Shown: positions 1 to 5,203, counted from the stretch's first letter. The stretch is DNA of 5,587 bases from Desulfarculaceae bacterium (GCA_021737205.1 JAIPEK010000164.1:1-5587); one strand, 5' to 3'. Notes: generated from the letters alone by a model not told the origin. Made by a program: numbers and translations.

Positions 1-884
1 TGATACCCTAGGAAACTGAGGATACCCGGGATTTTGCCGATTTCGACAATGTTTCTTTCCGCCTCTTGATCGGGAATGGCAAAAAGAACGATCGGCGCCT
101 GTGTGGTGGTCTCCCAGTGGGACTCCATGGCGGCAAGCTTGGCCGGCTGCACTTCGGTGACATGAACGGCGTGCTGGTCTCCTTCCACTGCAAGGAAGAT
201 CGAAAAAACAAGGCCGAAAACAAGGGCGATCCTAAAAGACCGGGTGAAAAAATCCGCATTTTGTCTGCGGAGCAGATGATAAGCGGAAATGCCCATCACA
301 AAAAAAGCGGCAAGCACAAAAGCGGCCGGGATCACGTGGAATATTTCCAGAATCCCGAACTTGTTGAACAGAACTGCGAAAAAGTCGGTCAGTTCTGCCC
401 GGCCGTTGCGGATGGTATAGCCCACCGGGTGCTGCATGAACCCGTTGGCGGTGAGGATCCAAACGGCGGAGAGGCTGCCCGCCCCGGCCACCAACCACAT
501 TACTGCGGCATGGGCCTTGGCCGATATTTTGTTCCAGCCGAATATCCAGATGCCGATGAAGGTTGATTCCAGGAAAAATGCCGCCGTGGCTTCAATGGCC
601 AGAAGGGAGCCGAAAATATCTCCCACGTATTCCGAATATCTGGCCCAGTTGGTGCCGAACTGAAATTCCAGGGTAATTCCGGTGACCACCCCGAGGGCGA
701 AATTGATCAGAAAAAGCTTGCCCCAGAATTTGGTCATCTGAAGGTATACCCTGTCGCCTGTTCTGGCATATCTGGTTTCCATCCAGGCCACAAGAATGGA
801 AAGGCCCAGGGTCAAAGGCACGAACAGGAAGTGGAACATGGTGGCAACAGCGAATTGCAGCCGTGATAGAAGTACGGGATCCAT
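1..884 (-). CDS. cydA: Cytochrome bd quinol oxidase subunit I (CydA), N-terminal part
   Basis: This is subunit I of the membrane-bound cytochrome bd oxidase, which oxidises quinol and reduces O2 to water; in anaerobes it is usually linked to oxygen removal. The frame is open from the ATG at 884-882 to the window edge, giving 294 residues; the C-terminal part and any cydB lie outside. The N-terminus contains SRLQFAVATMFHFLFVPLTL with His18, matching the haem ligand His19 of E. coli CydA. Glu98 and Glu106 (AIEATAAFFLEST) match the conserved Glu pair 99/107. His183 (EIFHVIPAA) matches the haem b558 ligand His186. Lys249 and Glu254 (KLAAMESHWET) match the quinol-binding residues Lys252/Glu257 of the Q loop. 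FGTNWARYSEYVGDIFG is another family hallmark. Several hydrophobic transmembrane stretches are visible. A strong Shine-Dalgarno (GGAGGAG, 888-894) supports the start. Upstream is a near-perfect σ54 promoter. The identification is firm; the haem ligand Met and the GRQPW-type motif cannot be checked here. Confidence 0.97.
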   Translation of the reverse strand, partial: MDPVLLSRLQFAVATMFHFLFVPLTLGLSILVAWMETRYARTGDRVYLQMTKFWGKLFLINFALGVVTGITLEFQFGTNWARYSEYVGDIFGSLLAIEATAAFFLESTFIGIWIFGWNKISAKAHAAVMWLVAGAGSLSAVWILTANGFMQHPVGYTIRNGRAELTDFFAVLFNKFGILEIFHVIPAAFVLAAFFVMGISAYHLLRRQNADFFTRSFRIALVFGLVFSIFLAVEGDQHAVHVTEVQPAKLAAMESHWETTTQAPIVLFAIPDQEAERNIVEIGKIPGILSFLGY

Positions 885-937
885 AAGCTCCTCCGAAAAG
901 AGTTTGCATTTTATGATTGTTTACAGAATGCTAAATT

Positions 938-953
938 CTTTTTTCGAAAAAAG
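938..953. repeat. 16-bp perfect palindrome at the predicted cydA start site
   Basis: CTTTTTTCGAAAAAAG is its own reverse complement. It touches the -12 element of the σ54 promoter and covers the predicted transcription start. It could be a binding site for a second regulator or simply an A/T tract that eases melting. It is not a terminator for a gene seen here, since no coding region ends nearby. Confidence 0.5.
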
Positions 954-967
954 CAATATATATGCCA
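952..967 (-). promoter_or_regulatory. σ54 (-24/-12) promoter for cydA
   Basis: Read on the minus strand this is TGGCATATATATTGCT. It agrees with the σ54 consensus TGGCAYR-N4-TTGCW at every specified position, with the invariant GG and GC exactly 12 bp apart. The predicted transcription start is near 942, leaving a leader of about 57 bases before the cydA ATG. σ54 promoters need an AAA+ activator bound upstream, and such a protein is encoded in this window at 3007-4404. The match is seen in the sequence; its activity is inferred. Confidence 0.82.
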
Positions 968-1045
968 TAAAAAGGAGGGCGATCGGTTGAAAAAAAATCA
1001 TGCGATCCCCATGTGTTTTCTCTGTCTTGCAGGCGGTCATTGACT

Positions 1046-1059
1046 TGTATCGGAATACA
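1046..1059. promoter_or_regulatory. Upstream activator site A (dyad TGTAT-N4-ATACA)
   Basis: TGTATCGGAATACA has 5-bp perfect inverted arms around four bases. Its centre lies about 110 bp upstream of the predicted cydA start and about 120 bp upstream of the predicted start of the divergent cluster, within the usual range for σ54 enhancer sites. It shares the TGTATC half-site with the palindrome in front of the σ54 regulator gene. Binding by that regulator is inferred. Confidence 0.62.
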
Positions 1060-1077
1060 CAATTGTCTCATTTGACA

Positions 1078-1091
1078 TGTGTCCTGATACA
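1078..1091. promoter_or_regulatory. Upstream activator site B (dyad TGTGT-N4-ATACA)
   Basis: TGTGTCCTGATACA is a second copy of the site A pattern with one arm mismatch (G for A). It begins 32 bp after site A, about three helical turns, so both sites would face the same side of the helix, as is common for tandem enhancer sites of NtrC-family hexamers. Together the two sites fit a consensus near TGTRTC-N2-RATACA. Confidence 0.58.
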
Positions 1092-1146
1092 GTGAAGGGT
1101 GGAGGACTGAATCGGCAATTCTCGTTGGAGCCGGTTCAATGACCGG

Positions 1147-1162
1147 TGGTATGTTTTATGCA
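1147..1162 (+). promoter_or_regulatory. σ54-like promoter for the HEAT/ferredoxin cluster
   Basis: TGGTATGTTTTATGCA matches TGGCAYR-N4-TTGCW except for T instead of C at position 4 and A instead of T at position 12, and keeps exact GG/GC spacing. The predicted start is near 1173. That leaves only about 10 bases before the upstream ATG at 1183 but about 105 bases before the ATG at 1279, which supports the latter as the gene start. A dyad (ATGTTTT, 4-base spacer, AAAACAT; 1151-1168) overlaps the -12 element. Confidence 0.62.
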
Positions 1163-1269
1163 AAACATGAAATTGAAAAACAATGACGGATGAGGCGGCC
1201 CGGAGCCCGGCAAAGAAAGGCCGGTACAAGAGGAAGCTCCAGGGTACTGTAAAAGGAAACGCAAACCCC

Positions 1270-1274
1270 GGGAG
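1270..1274 (+). promoter_or_regulatory. Ribosome binding site deciding the HEAT-gene start
   Basis: GGGAG lies four bases before the ATG at 1279. The in-frame ATG at 1183 has no purine-rich Shine-Dalgarno, and its extra 32 residues are basic and low in complexity, so the downstream start is preferred. Confidence 0.55.
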
Positions 1275-1278
1275 AACA

Positions 1279-1959
1279 ATGGCAAAAGTAAAGGCGAGGC
1301 AATTGAGAAAAAAGCTTCAGGAAATTCTGGCGACGTCGGACCGTAAGACCGCTCTGGCGTTTGCGGAGAGTTATTCACTCGAGCAGCTGACCGGTCCGGT
1401 TTTTTCTCAGTTCTATCACCCGGTTGATCTTGTGAAATTCAGGAGCATTGCCTTGCTGGGGAAGGTTGCCGGCCGTACCGAACCGGTGTCCACAGAACGG
1501 GTCAGAATATTGATGAGAAAACTGATGTGGTATTTAAACGAAGAATCAGGCGGAATAGGATGGGGTGCGCCTGAAGCAATGGGGGAAGTAATGGCAAACT
1601 GTGAACGCATGGGACTTGAATTCGGTTCGATTCTGGTGTCTTATCTGGACCCGGACAGGAACTTCCTGGAGCATGAGGCCCTTCAGAGAGGGGTTTTGTG
1701 GGGAATCGGAACGCTTGTGGAAAAAGTGGTGCCGTATGATCCGGATTCCCTTTTGCGGCTTATCACGCCGTATCTTGGATCCGAAGACGCTGTAAAAAGA
1801 GGATTTGCGGCAAGGGCGGTTTTGAACATGGGGGTGGACCCGGCGTCGATCCCGCTTGAATTTCTGGAGTCAGACCGCGGTGTGATCGATATATTCAACG
1901 GGTGGCATTTCAGGCGTACCTCCATCGCCCGGATGGTGACAGACCGAAAGGAGGAATAA
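1279..1959 (+). CDS. HEAT-repeat-like conserved protein (function unknown)
   Basis: A 226-residue, probably cytoplasmic, all-helical protein with no signal peptide or membrane segment. Its make-up suggests repeated helical hairpins of the HEAT type: a basic N-terminal helix (residues 1-30); the stretch LVKFRSIALLGKVAG (51-65); a central hallmark ESGGIGWGAPEAMGEVM (89-105); HEALQRGVLWGIGTLVEK in the second half; and AVKRGFAARAVLNMG near the C-terminus. I recall the ESGGIGW-APEA signature from conserved hypotheticals of sulfate reducers (DVU0298-like, from memory and unchecked). No catalytic motif is visible; such proteins usually act as protein-binding scaffolds. It is first in a four-gene cluster, its stop sits one base before the next start, and a σ54-like promoter lies upstream. 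An alternative start at 1183 would add 32 residues but lacks a ribosome binding site. Confidence 0.8.
   Translation: MAKVKARQLRKKLQEILATSDRKTALAFAESYSLEQLTGPVFSQFYHPVDLVKFRSIALLGKVAGRTEPVSTERVRILMRKLMWYLNEESGGIGWGAPEAMGEVMANCERMGLEFGSILVSYLDPDRNFLEHEALQRGVLWGIGTLVEKVVPYDPDSLLRLITPYLGSEDAVKRGFAARAVLNMGVDPASIPLEFLESDRGVIDIFNGWHFRRTSIARMVTDRKEE
1947..1954 (+). promoter_or_regulatory. Strong ribosome binding site for a TTG start
   Basis: AAAGGAGG lies six bases before the TTG at 1961, inside the last codons of the HEAT-repeat gene. Its strength and spacing make the TTG start convincing despite the rare start codon, and suggest translational coupling between the two genes. Confidence 0.75.
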
Positions 1960-1960
1960 A

Positions 1961-2314
1961 TTGAGTATTGATAAAATTACAAATCACCTGGACATTATCA
2001 ATTCGGTGAACTGGGAAATGACCCCGGAAGAGGCGATCAGTCTCCATCTCGAATGGGGGCCTCTGCGCTCGGATTCATACTACAATTCCAGGGACAGCAA
2101 CAACGAAACCGTATATTTCGTGATCGACAACTGGGGGAAATATCCAGTGGTCAAGCTGATCAGGAGAATCGGGTTTGATTCGGAAGAGCTCTCCACATTC
2201 CGGCTTCCTGCTGAACTGGAATCGGAATTTATGGCATCGTCCGGTAAGCACAAGGGGATTTTCGCCGTGGACGGAAATATCAGGGATTGGCTGAAAAAGC
2301 GTTTAAATGCCTGA
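1961..2314 (+). CDS. Conserved hypothetical protein, 117 residues
   Basis: A small soluble protein of unknown function that starts at TTG behind a near-ideal Shine-Dalgarno. Visible features are an N-terminal helix, the segment MTPEEAISLHLEWGPL (about residues 20-35), a central strand-rich part ETVYFVIDNWGKYPVVKLIR (49-68) and a C-terminal helix ending DWLKKRLNA. The pattern MTPE-A---LEWG, YFV-D-W and LIRR resembles short proteins I remember from Desulfobacterota genomes (DVU0772-like, from memory and unchecked). There are no cysteines, metal-binding motifs, signal peptide or membrane segments. It begins one base after the stop of the HEAT-repeat gene, so the two are almost certainly co-transcribed and possibly translationally coupled. 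Its persistence beside a ferredoxin suggests a shared physiological role, which I cannot name. Confidence 0.82.
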   Translation: MSIDKITNHLDIINSVNWEMTPEEAISLHLEWGPLRSDSYYNSRDSNNETVYFVIDNWGKYPVVKLIRRIGFDSEELSTFRLPAELESEFMASSGKHKGIFAVDGNIRDWLKKRLNA

Positions 2315-2352
2315 AAACGGACAAATTTTAAATCCCTTTAAGGTTGGCTGGT

Positions 2353-2565
2353 ATGCTGGAAAAAGAGTGTGATAAAAACATCGTCAGGACCATCGAGCTT
2401 GCATTCGAAATGATCCGCCTGGCGGAACAGGGCCAGGAACACAGAGAAGATCCGGGGTGCGGCGTTCTTTACGGCATACTCCTGGATACGGGGTACCGTC
2501 TTCTGGCTCTTGCAGAAAAGGAAAAGCAGGCCCATATCAGAAAAGGGGAGTTTAAAGAGAAATGA
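2353..2565 (+). CDS. Small helical conserved hypothetical protein, 70 residues
   Basis: A predicted two-helix protein. Helix one, rich in charged residues (KNIVRTIELAFEMIRLAEQG), is joined to helix two (LLDTGYRLLALAEKEKQAH) by a conserved-looking turn EDPGCGVLYG that contains one Cys besides the one near the N-terminus. The turn, with its D-(P/S)-CGVLYG pattern, recalls a family of tiny proteins frequent in sulfate-reducing Desulfobacterota; function unknown. The ATG at 2353 is preferred because AAGG (2340-2343) lies nine bases upstream; an in-frame TTG at 2344 directly abuts that AAGG and is less likely. A 38-base gap separates it from the preceding gene, and its stop overlaps the ferredoxin start as ATGA, indicating translational coupling with the ferredoxin. 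A role as a ferredoxin partner is possible but only inferred. Confidence 0.78.
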   Translation: MLEKECDKNIVRTIELAFEMIRLAEQGQEHREDPGCGVLYGILLDTGYRLLALAEKEKQAHIRKGEFKEK

Positions 2566-2780
2566 AAGATACTGATGTATGCCGTACCGTGGAAATTGAA
2601 ATGGAAGATTGTATTCTGTGCGGGGTGTGCACGGAACTGGCCCCGCAGATTTTCAGATTCAATGATGCCGGATATATCGAGGTGGACGACAGTGGAGGCA
2701 TTGATCCGGCAGCTTTTGATCAGGCAGTCGCCAATTGCCCCAAAGACTGTATAATCCTGCAAGACAAACCCGTGGATTGA
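2562..2780 (+). CDS. Monocluster [4Fe-4S] ferredoxin
   Basis: A 72-residue cytoplasmic electron carrier. The motif C17-x2-C20-x2-C23 (DCILCGVC) followed by C59-P60 is the ligand set of single-cluster ferredoxins such as the Desulfovibrio and Thermotoga types. The region between (APQIFRFNDAGYIEVDD) has the usual fold signature, and the second half of the family's two-cluster pattern is replaced by AAFDQAVANCPKDCI. Two extra cysteines, C7 and C63, are not needed as ligands; related ferredoxins can form a disulfide, but whether this one does is unknown. Its start overlaps the preceding stop (ATGA). It is the last gene before a strong terminator, so it probably supplies or accepts electrons for whatever the cluster does. 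If the cluster is σ54-controlled together with cydA, a redox-stress role is plausible. Confidence 0.93.
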   Translation: MKDTDVCRTVEIEMEDCILCGVCTELAPQIFRFNDAGYIEVDDSGGIDPAAFDQAVANCPKDCIILQDKPVD

Positions 2781-2822
2781 CGGAAATTTTTTTCCTTTTA
2801 TATAATAATCCATCTGTATGAG

Positions 2823-2855
2823 AAAAGCACTCTTGATTTGCCAAGAGTGCTTTTT
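2823..2855 (+). terminator. Intrinsic terminator after the ferredoxin gene
   Basis: A perfect 13-bp stem (AAAAGCACTCTTG at 2823-2835 pairing with CAAGAGTGCTTTT at 2842-2854) with a 6-base loop and a run of T. It lies 43 bases past the ferredoxin stop. The A run on the left arm means it could also act on the opposite strand. It separates the four-gene cluster from the regulator gene. Confidence 0.9.
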
Positions 2856-2960
2856 GTGTTTTGGGCGATATTTTGAAGGGGCGGCATTTATACAGCCGGT
2901 GTAAAAATTTGGAATCCGTTCGTCTACAGGTATTGAAAGTTTTGAAAAAAAGGAGTACAC

Positions 2961-2980
2961 ATGATACAAAAATGTATCAT
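2961..2980. promoter_or_regulatory. Perfect palindrome before the σ54 regulator gene
   Basis: ATGATACA (2961-2968), AAAA, TGTATCAT (2969-2980 overall) form an 8-bp perfect dyad. The half-sites GATACA/TGTATC are the same as in the two dyads upstream of cydA, but here they are in the reverse arrangement (GATACA-N4-TGTATC rather than TGTATC-N2-GATACA). It is 26 bases before the preferred start of the regulator, so it may be an autoregulatory operator or an mRNA hairpin affecting its translation. Confidence 0.6.
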
Positions 2981-3006
2981 TGAATCGGAGCCGAGGATTT
3001 CTGCTG

Positions 3007-4404
3007 ATGGAAAAATTTACGGATACGCTGCTGGACCGGGAAAATCTCTCACTTGTCATAGACAATCTCAAACAGGGTATCATCGCCCATAAACCGGACC
3101 GTACCATCACCTTTTTCAACCGGGCGGCCGAGCAAATCACCGGATACTCGAGGGACGAGGTGCTGGGAAGAGACTGCCACAAGGTGTTCGGCACCCCTTT
3201 TTGCGGTGACCGCTGCTCGTTCTGCCGCGAAACCCCGGATTTTACATCAGGTACGGTGGAGTATCCGCTTACCGTCATCACCAAAAAGGGACAGACCCGG
3301 CAGATCGAGATGACTGTGTCTGCCATCCGAAACAGAGCCGGGGAGTTCAACGGCGTGATTGCCTCTTTCAGCGATCTCACCGACTCCATTGATCTTTCCC
3401 TGAAAGCCGAATCCATGACCAGTTTTTCCGGGATTATCGGCCAAAGCAAGATCATGCAGGATGTTTTCCGGCAGATCAGGGATGTGGCGGTTTACAACTA
3501 TCCGGTTCATATTTCCGGGGAAACGGGTACGGGAAAGGAACGGGTGGCCAACGCCATCCACGACTACAGCGCTTTCGGCAACGGGATTTTTGTCCCGGTC
3601 AACTGCGGAGCCATTCCGGAGGGGATTGTGGAAAGCGAATTGTTCGGCCATGTCAAGGGCGCTTTTTCCGGAGCGGTGAAAGAACGCAAGGGAAGGTTCG
3701 AGCTTGCCCACAAGGGAACGTTGTTTCTCGATGAGGTGGCGGAACTGCCGCTGAAAACCCAGGTGAAAATTCTTCGGTTTCTCCAGGAAGGCGTATTCGA
3801 GAAGGTGGGGGGAGAAAAGCAGGTGTCCGTGGAAGTGAGGATCATCAGCGCCACCAACAAAAACCTCATGGAAGAGGTGCAAAAGGGTATGTTCCGGCAG
3901 GACCTGTTTTACCGGCTCAACGTGATCCCCATCAAACTTCCGCCGCTCCGGGAGCGCAAGACCGATATCTCTTTGTTGATCTCCCGGTTTCTCAAAGAGA
4001 CGGAAAAGGAACATAACGACACACCTCCTTCGATTTCAAAGGAGGCCCTGGATATCATGCTCGATTATCACTGGCCGGGAAACGTACGGGAACTGAAAAA
4101 CGTGATCCAGTTTTCCGTGGTTCATGCAAGAGGCGGAGTGGTCAAGCCCGGCGATCTTCCCATGGAACTTGTGGAACAGGTGGGTCGGGCGGATTTTTAC
4201 CAGGAAGAGACGGGTGAAAAACAGGGAATGTCATCCCGGAAAAAGAACAAGCTGGAGCCTGAATCCGTCAAATCGGCCCTGGAAAAGACAGGAGGCAACA
4301 AATCCAAGACGGCCCGGGTGCTTTCCGTGGGCAGGGCCACTTTGTACCGTTTTCTTGATCAGAATCCCGAGGTGAAACGGTACGCGGAGGAACTTGATTC
4401 ATAG
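3007..4404 (+). CDS. PAS-domain σ54-dependent transcriptional activator (NtrC/NifA-like)
   Basis: A 465-residue bacterial enhancer-binding protein that would use ATP hydrolysis to open σ54 promoters. Domains in order: PAS sensor (about 12-125; GIIAHKPDRTITFFNRAAEQ, then ITGYSRDEVLGRDC); AAA+ domain (about 140-375) with Walker A GETGTGKE (171-178), loop GAFSGA (218-223, Ser in place of the usual Thr of GAFTGA), Walker B GTLFLDE (237-243), FRQDLFYRLNV and PLRERKTDI (arginine-finger region) and sensor II WPGNVREL; and a C-terminal Fis-type helix-turn-helix (about 420-455; GGNKSKTARVLSVGRATLYR). No response-regulator receiver domain is present, so the PAS is the likely sensor. It carries Cys57, Cys66, Cys70 and Cys73, a cluster suited to redox or Fe-S sensing (inferred). 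The start at 3007 is chosen for GAGGA at 2993-2997; an in-frame TTG at 2980 would add nine residues. Targets probably include the σ54 promoters at 952-967 and 1147-1162. Confidence 0.95.
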   Translation: MEKFTDTLLDRENLSLVIDNLKQGIIAHKPDRTITFFNRAAEQITGYSRDEVLGRDCHKVFGTPFCGDRCSFCRETPDFTSGTVEYPLTVITKKGQTRQIEMTVSAIRNRAGEFNGVIASFSDLTDSIDLSLKAESMTSFSGIIGQSKIMQDVFRQIRDVAVYNYPVHISGETGTGKERVANAIHDYSAFGNGIFVPVNCGAIPEGIVESELFGHVKGAFSGAVKERKGRFELAHKGTLFLDEVAELPLKTQVKILRFLQEGVFEKVGGEKQVSVEVRIISATNKNLMEEVQKGMFRQDLFYRLNVIPIKLPPLRERKTDISLLISRFLKETEKEHNDTPPSISKEALDIMLDYHWPGNVRELKNVIQFSVVHARGGVVKPGDLPMELVEQVGRADFYQEETGEKQGMSSRKKNKLEPESVKSALEKTGGNKSKTARVLSVGRATLYRFLDQNPEVKRYAEELDS

Positions 4405-4419
4405 CATAGCTACGGGGTA

Positions 4420-4569
4420 ACCCGTTCACGGTTGTCGGTTCACAGTTCACAGTTTTTTCAATGAACTGTGCAACGATTGAAGCATTTTAGATATTGACTT
4501 CAACTCTTGAATTAATCTAACTACTTTTTTTTTCGGCCGTTAACCGATAACTGTAAACCGTGAACGGGT
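4420..4569. repeat. 150-bp element bounded by 14-bp perfect inverted repeats
   Basis: ACCCGTTCACGGTT (4420-4433) recurs as its exact reverse complement at 4556-4569. Just inside, TCGGTT and ACAGTT (4435-4447) also recur in inverted form (AACCGA 4542-4547, AACTGT 4549-4554), in swapped order. An inner hairpin pairs CACAGTTCA (4441-4449) with TGAACTGTG (4462-4470). The GTTCACGGTT/GTTCACAGTT wording is repetitive, as in MITE- or REP-like intergenic elements. No coding capacity is evident. It begins 15 bases after the regulator stop and may serve as a boundary or weak terminator. Confidence 0.6.
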
Positions 4570-4581
4570 ATGATACGGGAC

Positions 4582-4609
4582 TTGACATAAAGAAATTTCC
4601 TCCTATTAT
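4582..4609 (+). promoter_or_regulatory. σ70-like promoter for the Fe-S scaffold gene
   Basis: TTGACA (4582-4587), a 16-base spacer and TATTAT (4604-4609) form a good housekeeping-type promoter. The start would fall near 4616, giving a leader of about 85 bases. I searched the same interval for a GG-N10-GC σ54 element and found none. Confidence 0.6.
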
Positions 4610-4699
4610 AAGGATGCGGGAATTATAGGGATGCGCAAAATAGAACAAAGAGTTTCATAAAAAACATTTTGACACGTTACACACGGTAAAGAGGTATAT

Positions 4700-5203
4700 A
4701 TGAACACCAGACAGACAGGCAATACACAGGCGATTGAAAGTGAAAAAAAGGCTCTGGCCGATTCCGGGTATGGAAACCGGGCCATACAATATTTCATGGA
4801 AAAACCGTTTATGGGAGATTTCCCGGATGCGGATCATGTCTCTGAAATGGTGGGCACATGCGGGGACACCATGAAAGTCTATCTCAAGATCGACAACAAT
4901 GTGATACAGGATGCAAGATACCAGGTGCTCGGCTGCCCGGGGGCTGTCTCCGCCGCCATGGCGGTGGTGGATACGGTCAGGGGCAAAACCCTTGAAGATG
5001 CCGAGAAGATAAACGACGGACATATTTTCAATGTACTGGAAAATGTTCCTGCCAAAAAGCACCACTGCATTCAGCTTGCCGTCAAAACCCTGTTGAAAGC
5101 AATTGAAGAATACAAAAGCGGCGTCCGTTTTGAAAATGCCGAGCCCCAGGGCTGCGACAGTTTGTGTGCCGGCAGTGAATGCTGCAGTAAAAATCTGAAC
5201 TGA
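4700..5203 (+). CDS. NifU/IscU-like iron-sulfur cluster assembly scaffold with Cys-rich tail
   Basis: A 167-residue cytoplasmic protein of the IscU/NifU-N family, which assembles Fe-S clusters on three conserved Cys and hands them to apo-proteins. The ligands are visible: Cys54 in GTCGD (with Asp56, as in IscU), Cys79 in LGCPGA and Cys123 in KKHHCIQLA. The family core spans about residues 27-140. Unlike NifU, no central [2Fe-2S] or C-terminal Nfu domain follows; instead there is a short tail with Cys152, Cys156, Cys161 and Cys162 (GCDSLCAGSECC). The first 25 residues are an extra polar segment. AAGAGG (4689-4694) precedes the ATG by five bases. The gene has its own σ70-like promoter and no cysteine desulfurase neighbour in the window, so sulfur must come from a distant partner. 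It may supply or repair clusters for oxygen-sensitive enzymes, possibly including the ferredoxin at 2562-2780 (inferred). Confidence 0.92.
   Translation: MNTRQTGNTQAIESEKKALADSGYGNRAIQYFMEKPFMGDFPDADHVSEMVGTCGDTMKVYLKIDNNVIQDARYQVLGCPGAVSAAMAVVDTVRGKTLEDAEKINDGHIFNVLENVPAKKHHCIQLAVKTLLKAIEEYKSGVRFENAEPQGCDSLCAGSECCSKNLN

Larger units (their letters stand above)
885..1278. promoter_or_regulatory. Divergent control region between cydA and the HEAT-gene cluster
   Basis: This non-coding stretch of about 390 bp holds, from left to right: the cydA Shine-Dalgarno, a 16-bp palindrome, a σ54 promoter facing cydA, an A-rich tract around 989-997, two TGTAT-N4-ATACA-type dyads, a σ54-like promoter facing right, and a leader of about 105 bases for the HEAT-repeat gene. 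Two oppositely oriented promoters with shared upstream sites between divergent genes suggest co-regulation of the two transcription units. The A-rich tract between the dyads and the cydA promoter could help bend the DNA for looping. I saw no clear IHF site. Confidence 0.7.

Noticed and set aside
66..566. 166-codon plus-strand open frame
   Set aside because: It is antisense to cydA, whose haem-ligand and quinol-loop residues are all in place on the other strand.
1045..1062. Rex-type redox operator (TTGT...ACAA)
   Set aside because: The outer TTGT/ACAA arms fit, but the inner bases do not match the Rex pattern TTGTGAA-N4-TTCACAA; the TGTAT-N4-ATACA reading is better because it repeats 32 bp away.
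1183..1278. N-terminal extension of the HEAT-repeat gene from the ATG at 1183
   Set aside because: There is no Shine-Dalgarno, the extra residues are low-complexity and basic, and the predicted σ54 transcript would start only about 10 bases earlier. The ATG at 1279 has GGGAG upstream.
2882..2897. Possible σ54 promoter before the regulator gene (CGGCATTTATACAGCC)
   Set aside because: GG and GC are correctly spaced, but five other consensus positions fail, so it is too weak to claim.
2469..3455. 328-codon minus-strand open frame
   Set aside because: It runs antisense through three plus-strand genes and a strong terminator, has no recognisable motif, and its composition is what the reverse of the ferredoxin and PAS coding sequences would give.
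3247..4014. 255-codon minus-strand open frame
   Set aside because: It lies entirely antisense to the clearly identified AAA+ regulator and has no family motif.
4571..4576. Extra regulator half-site TGATAC near the scaffold promoter
   Set aside because: It is a single short half-site without a properly spaced partner, so chance is the simplest explanation.
4405..4699. σ54 promoter for the Fe-S scaffold gene
   Set aside because: No GG-N10-GC pair with consensus surroundings was found; a σ70-like promoter explains the gene better.
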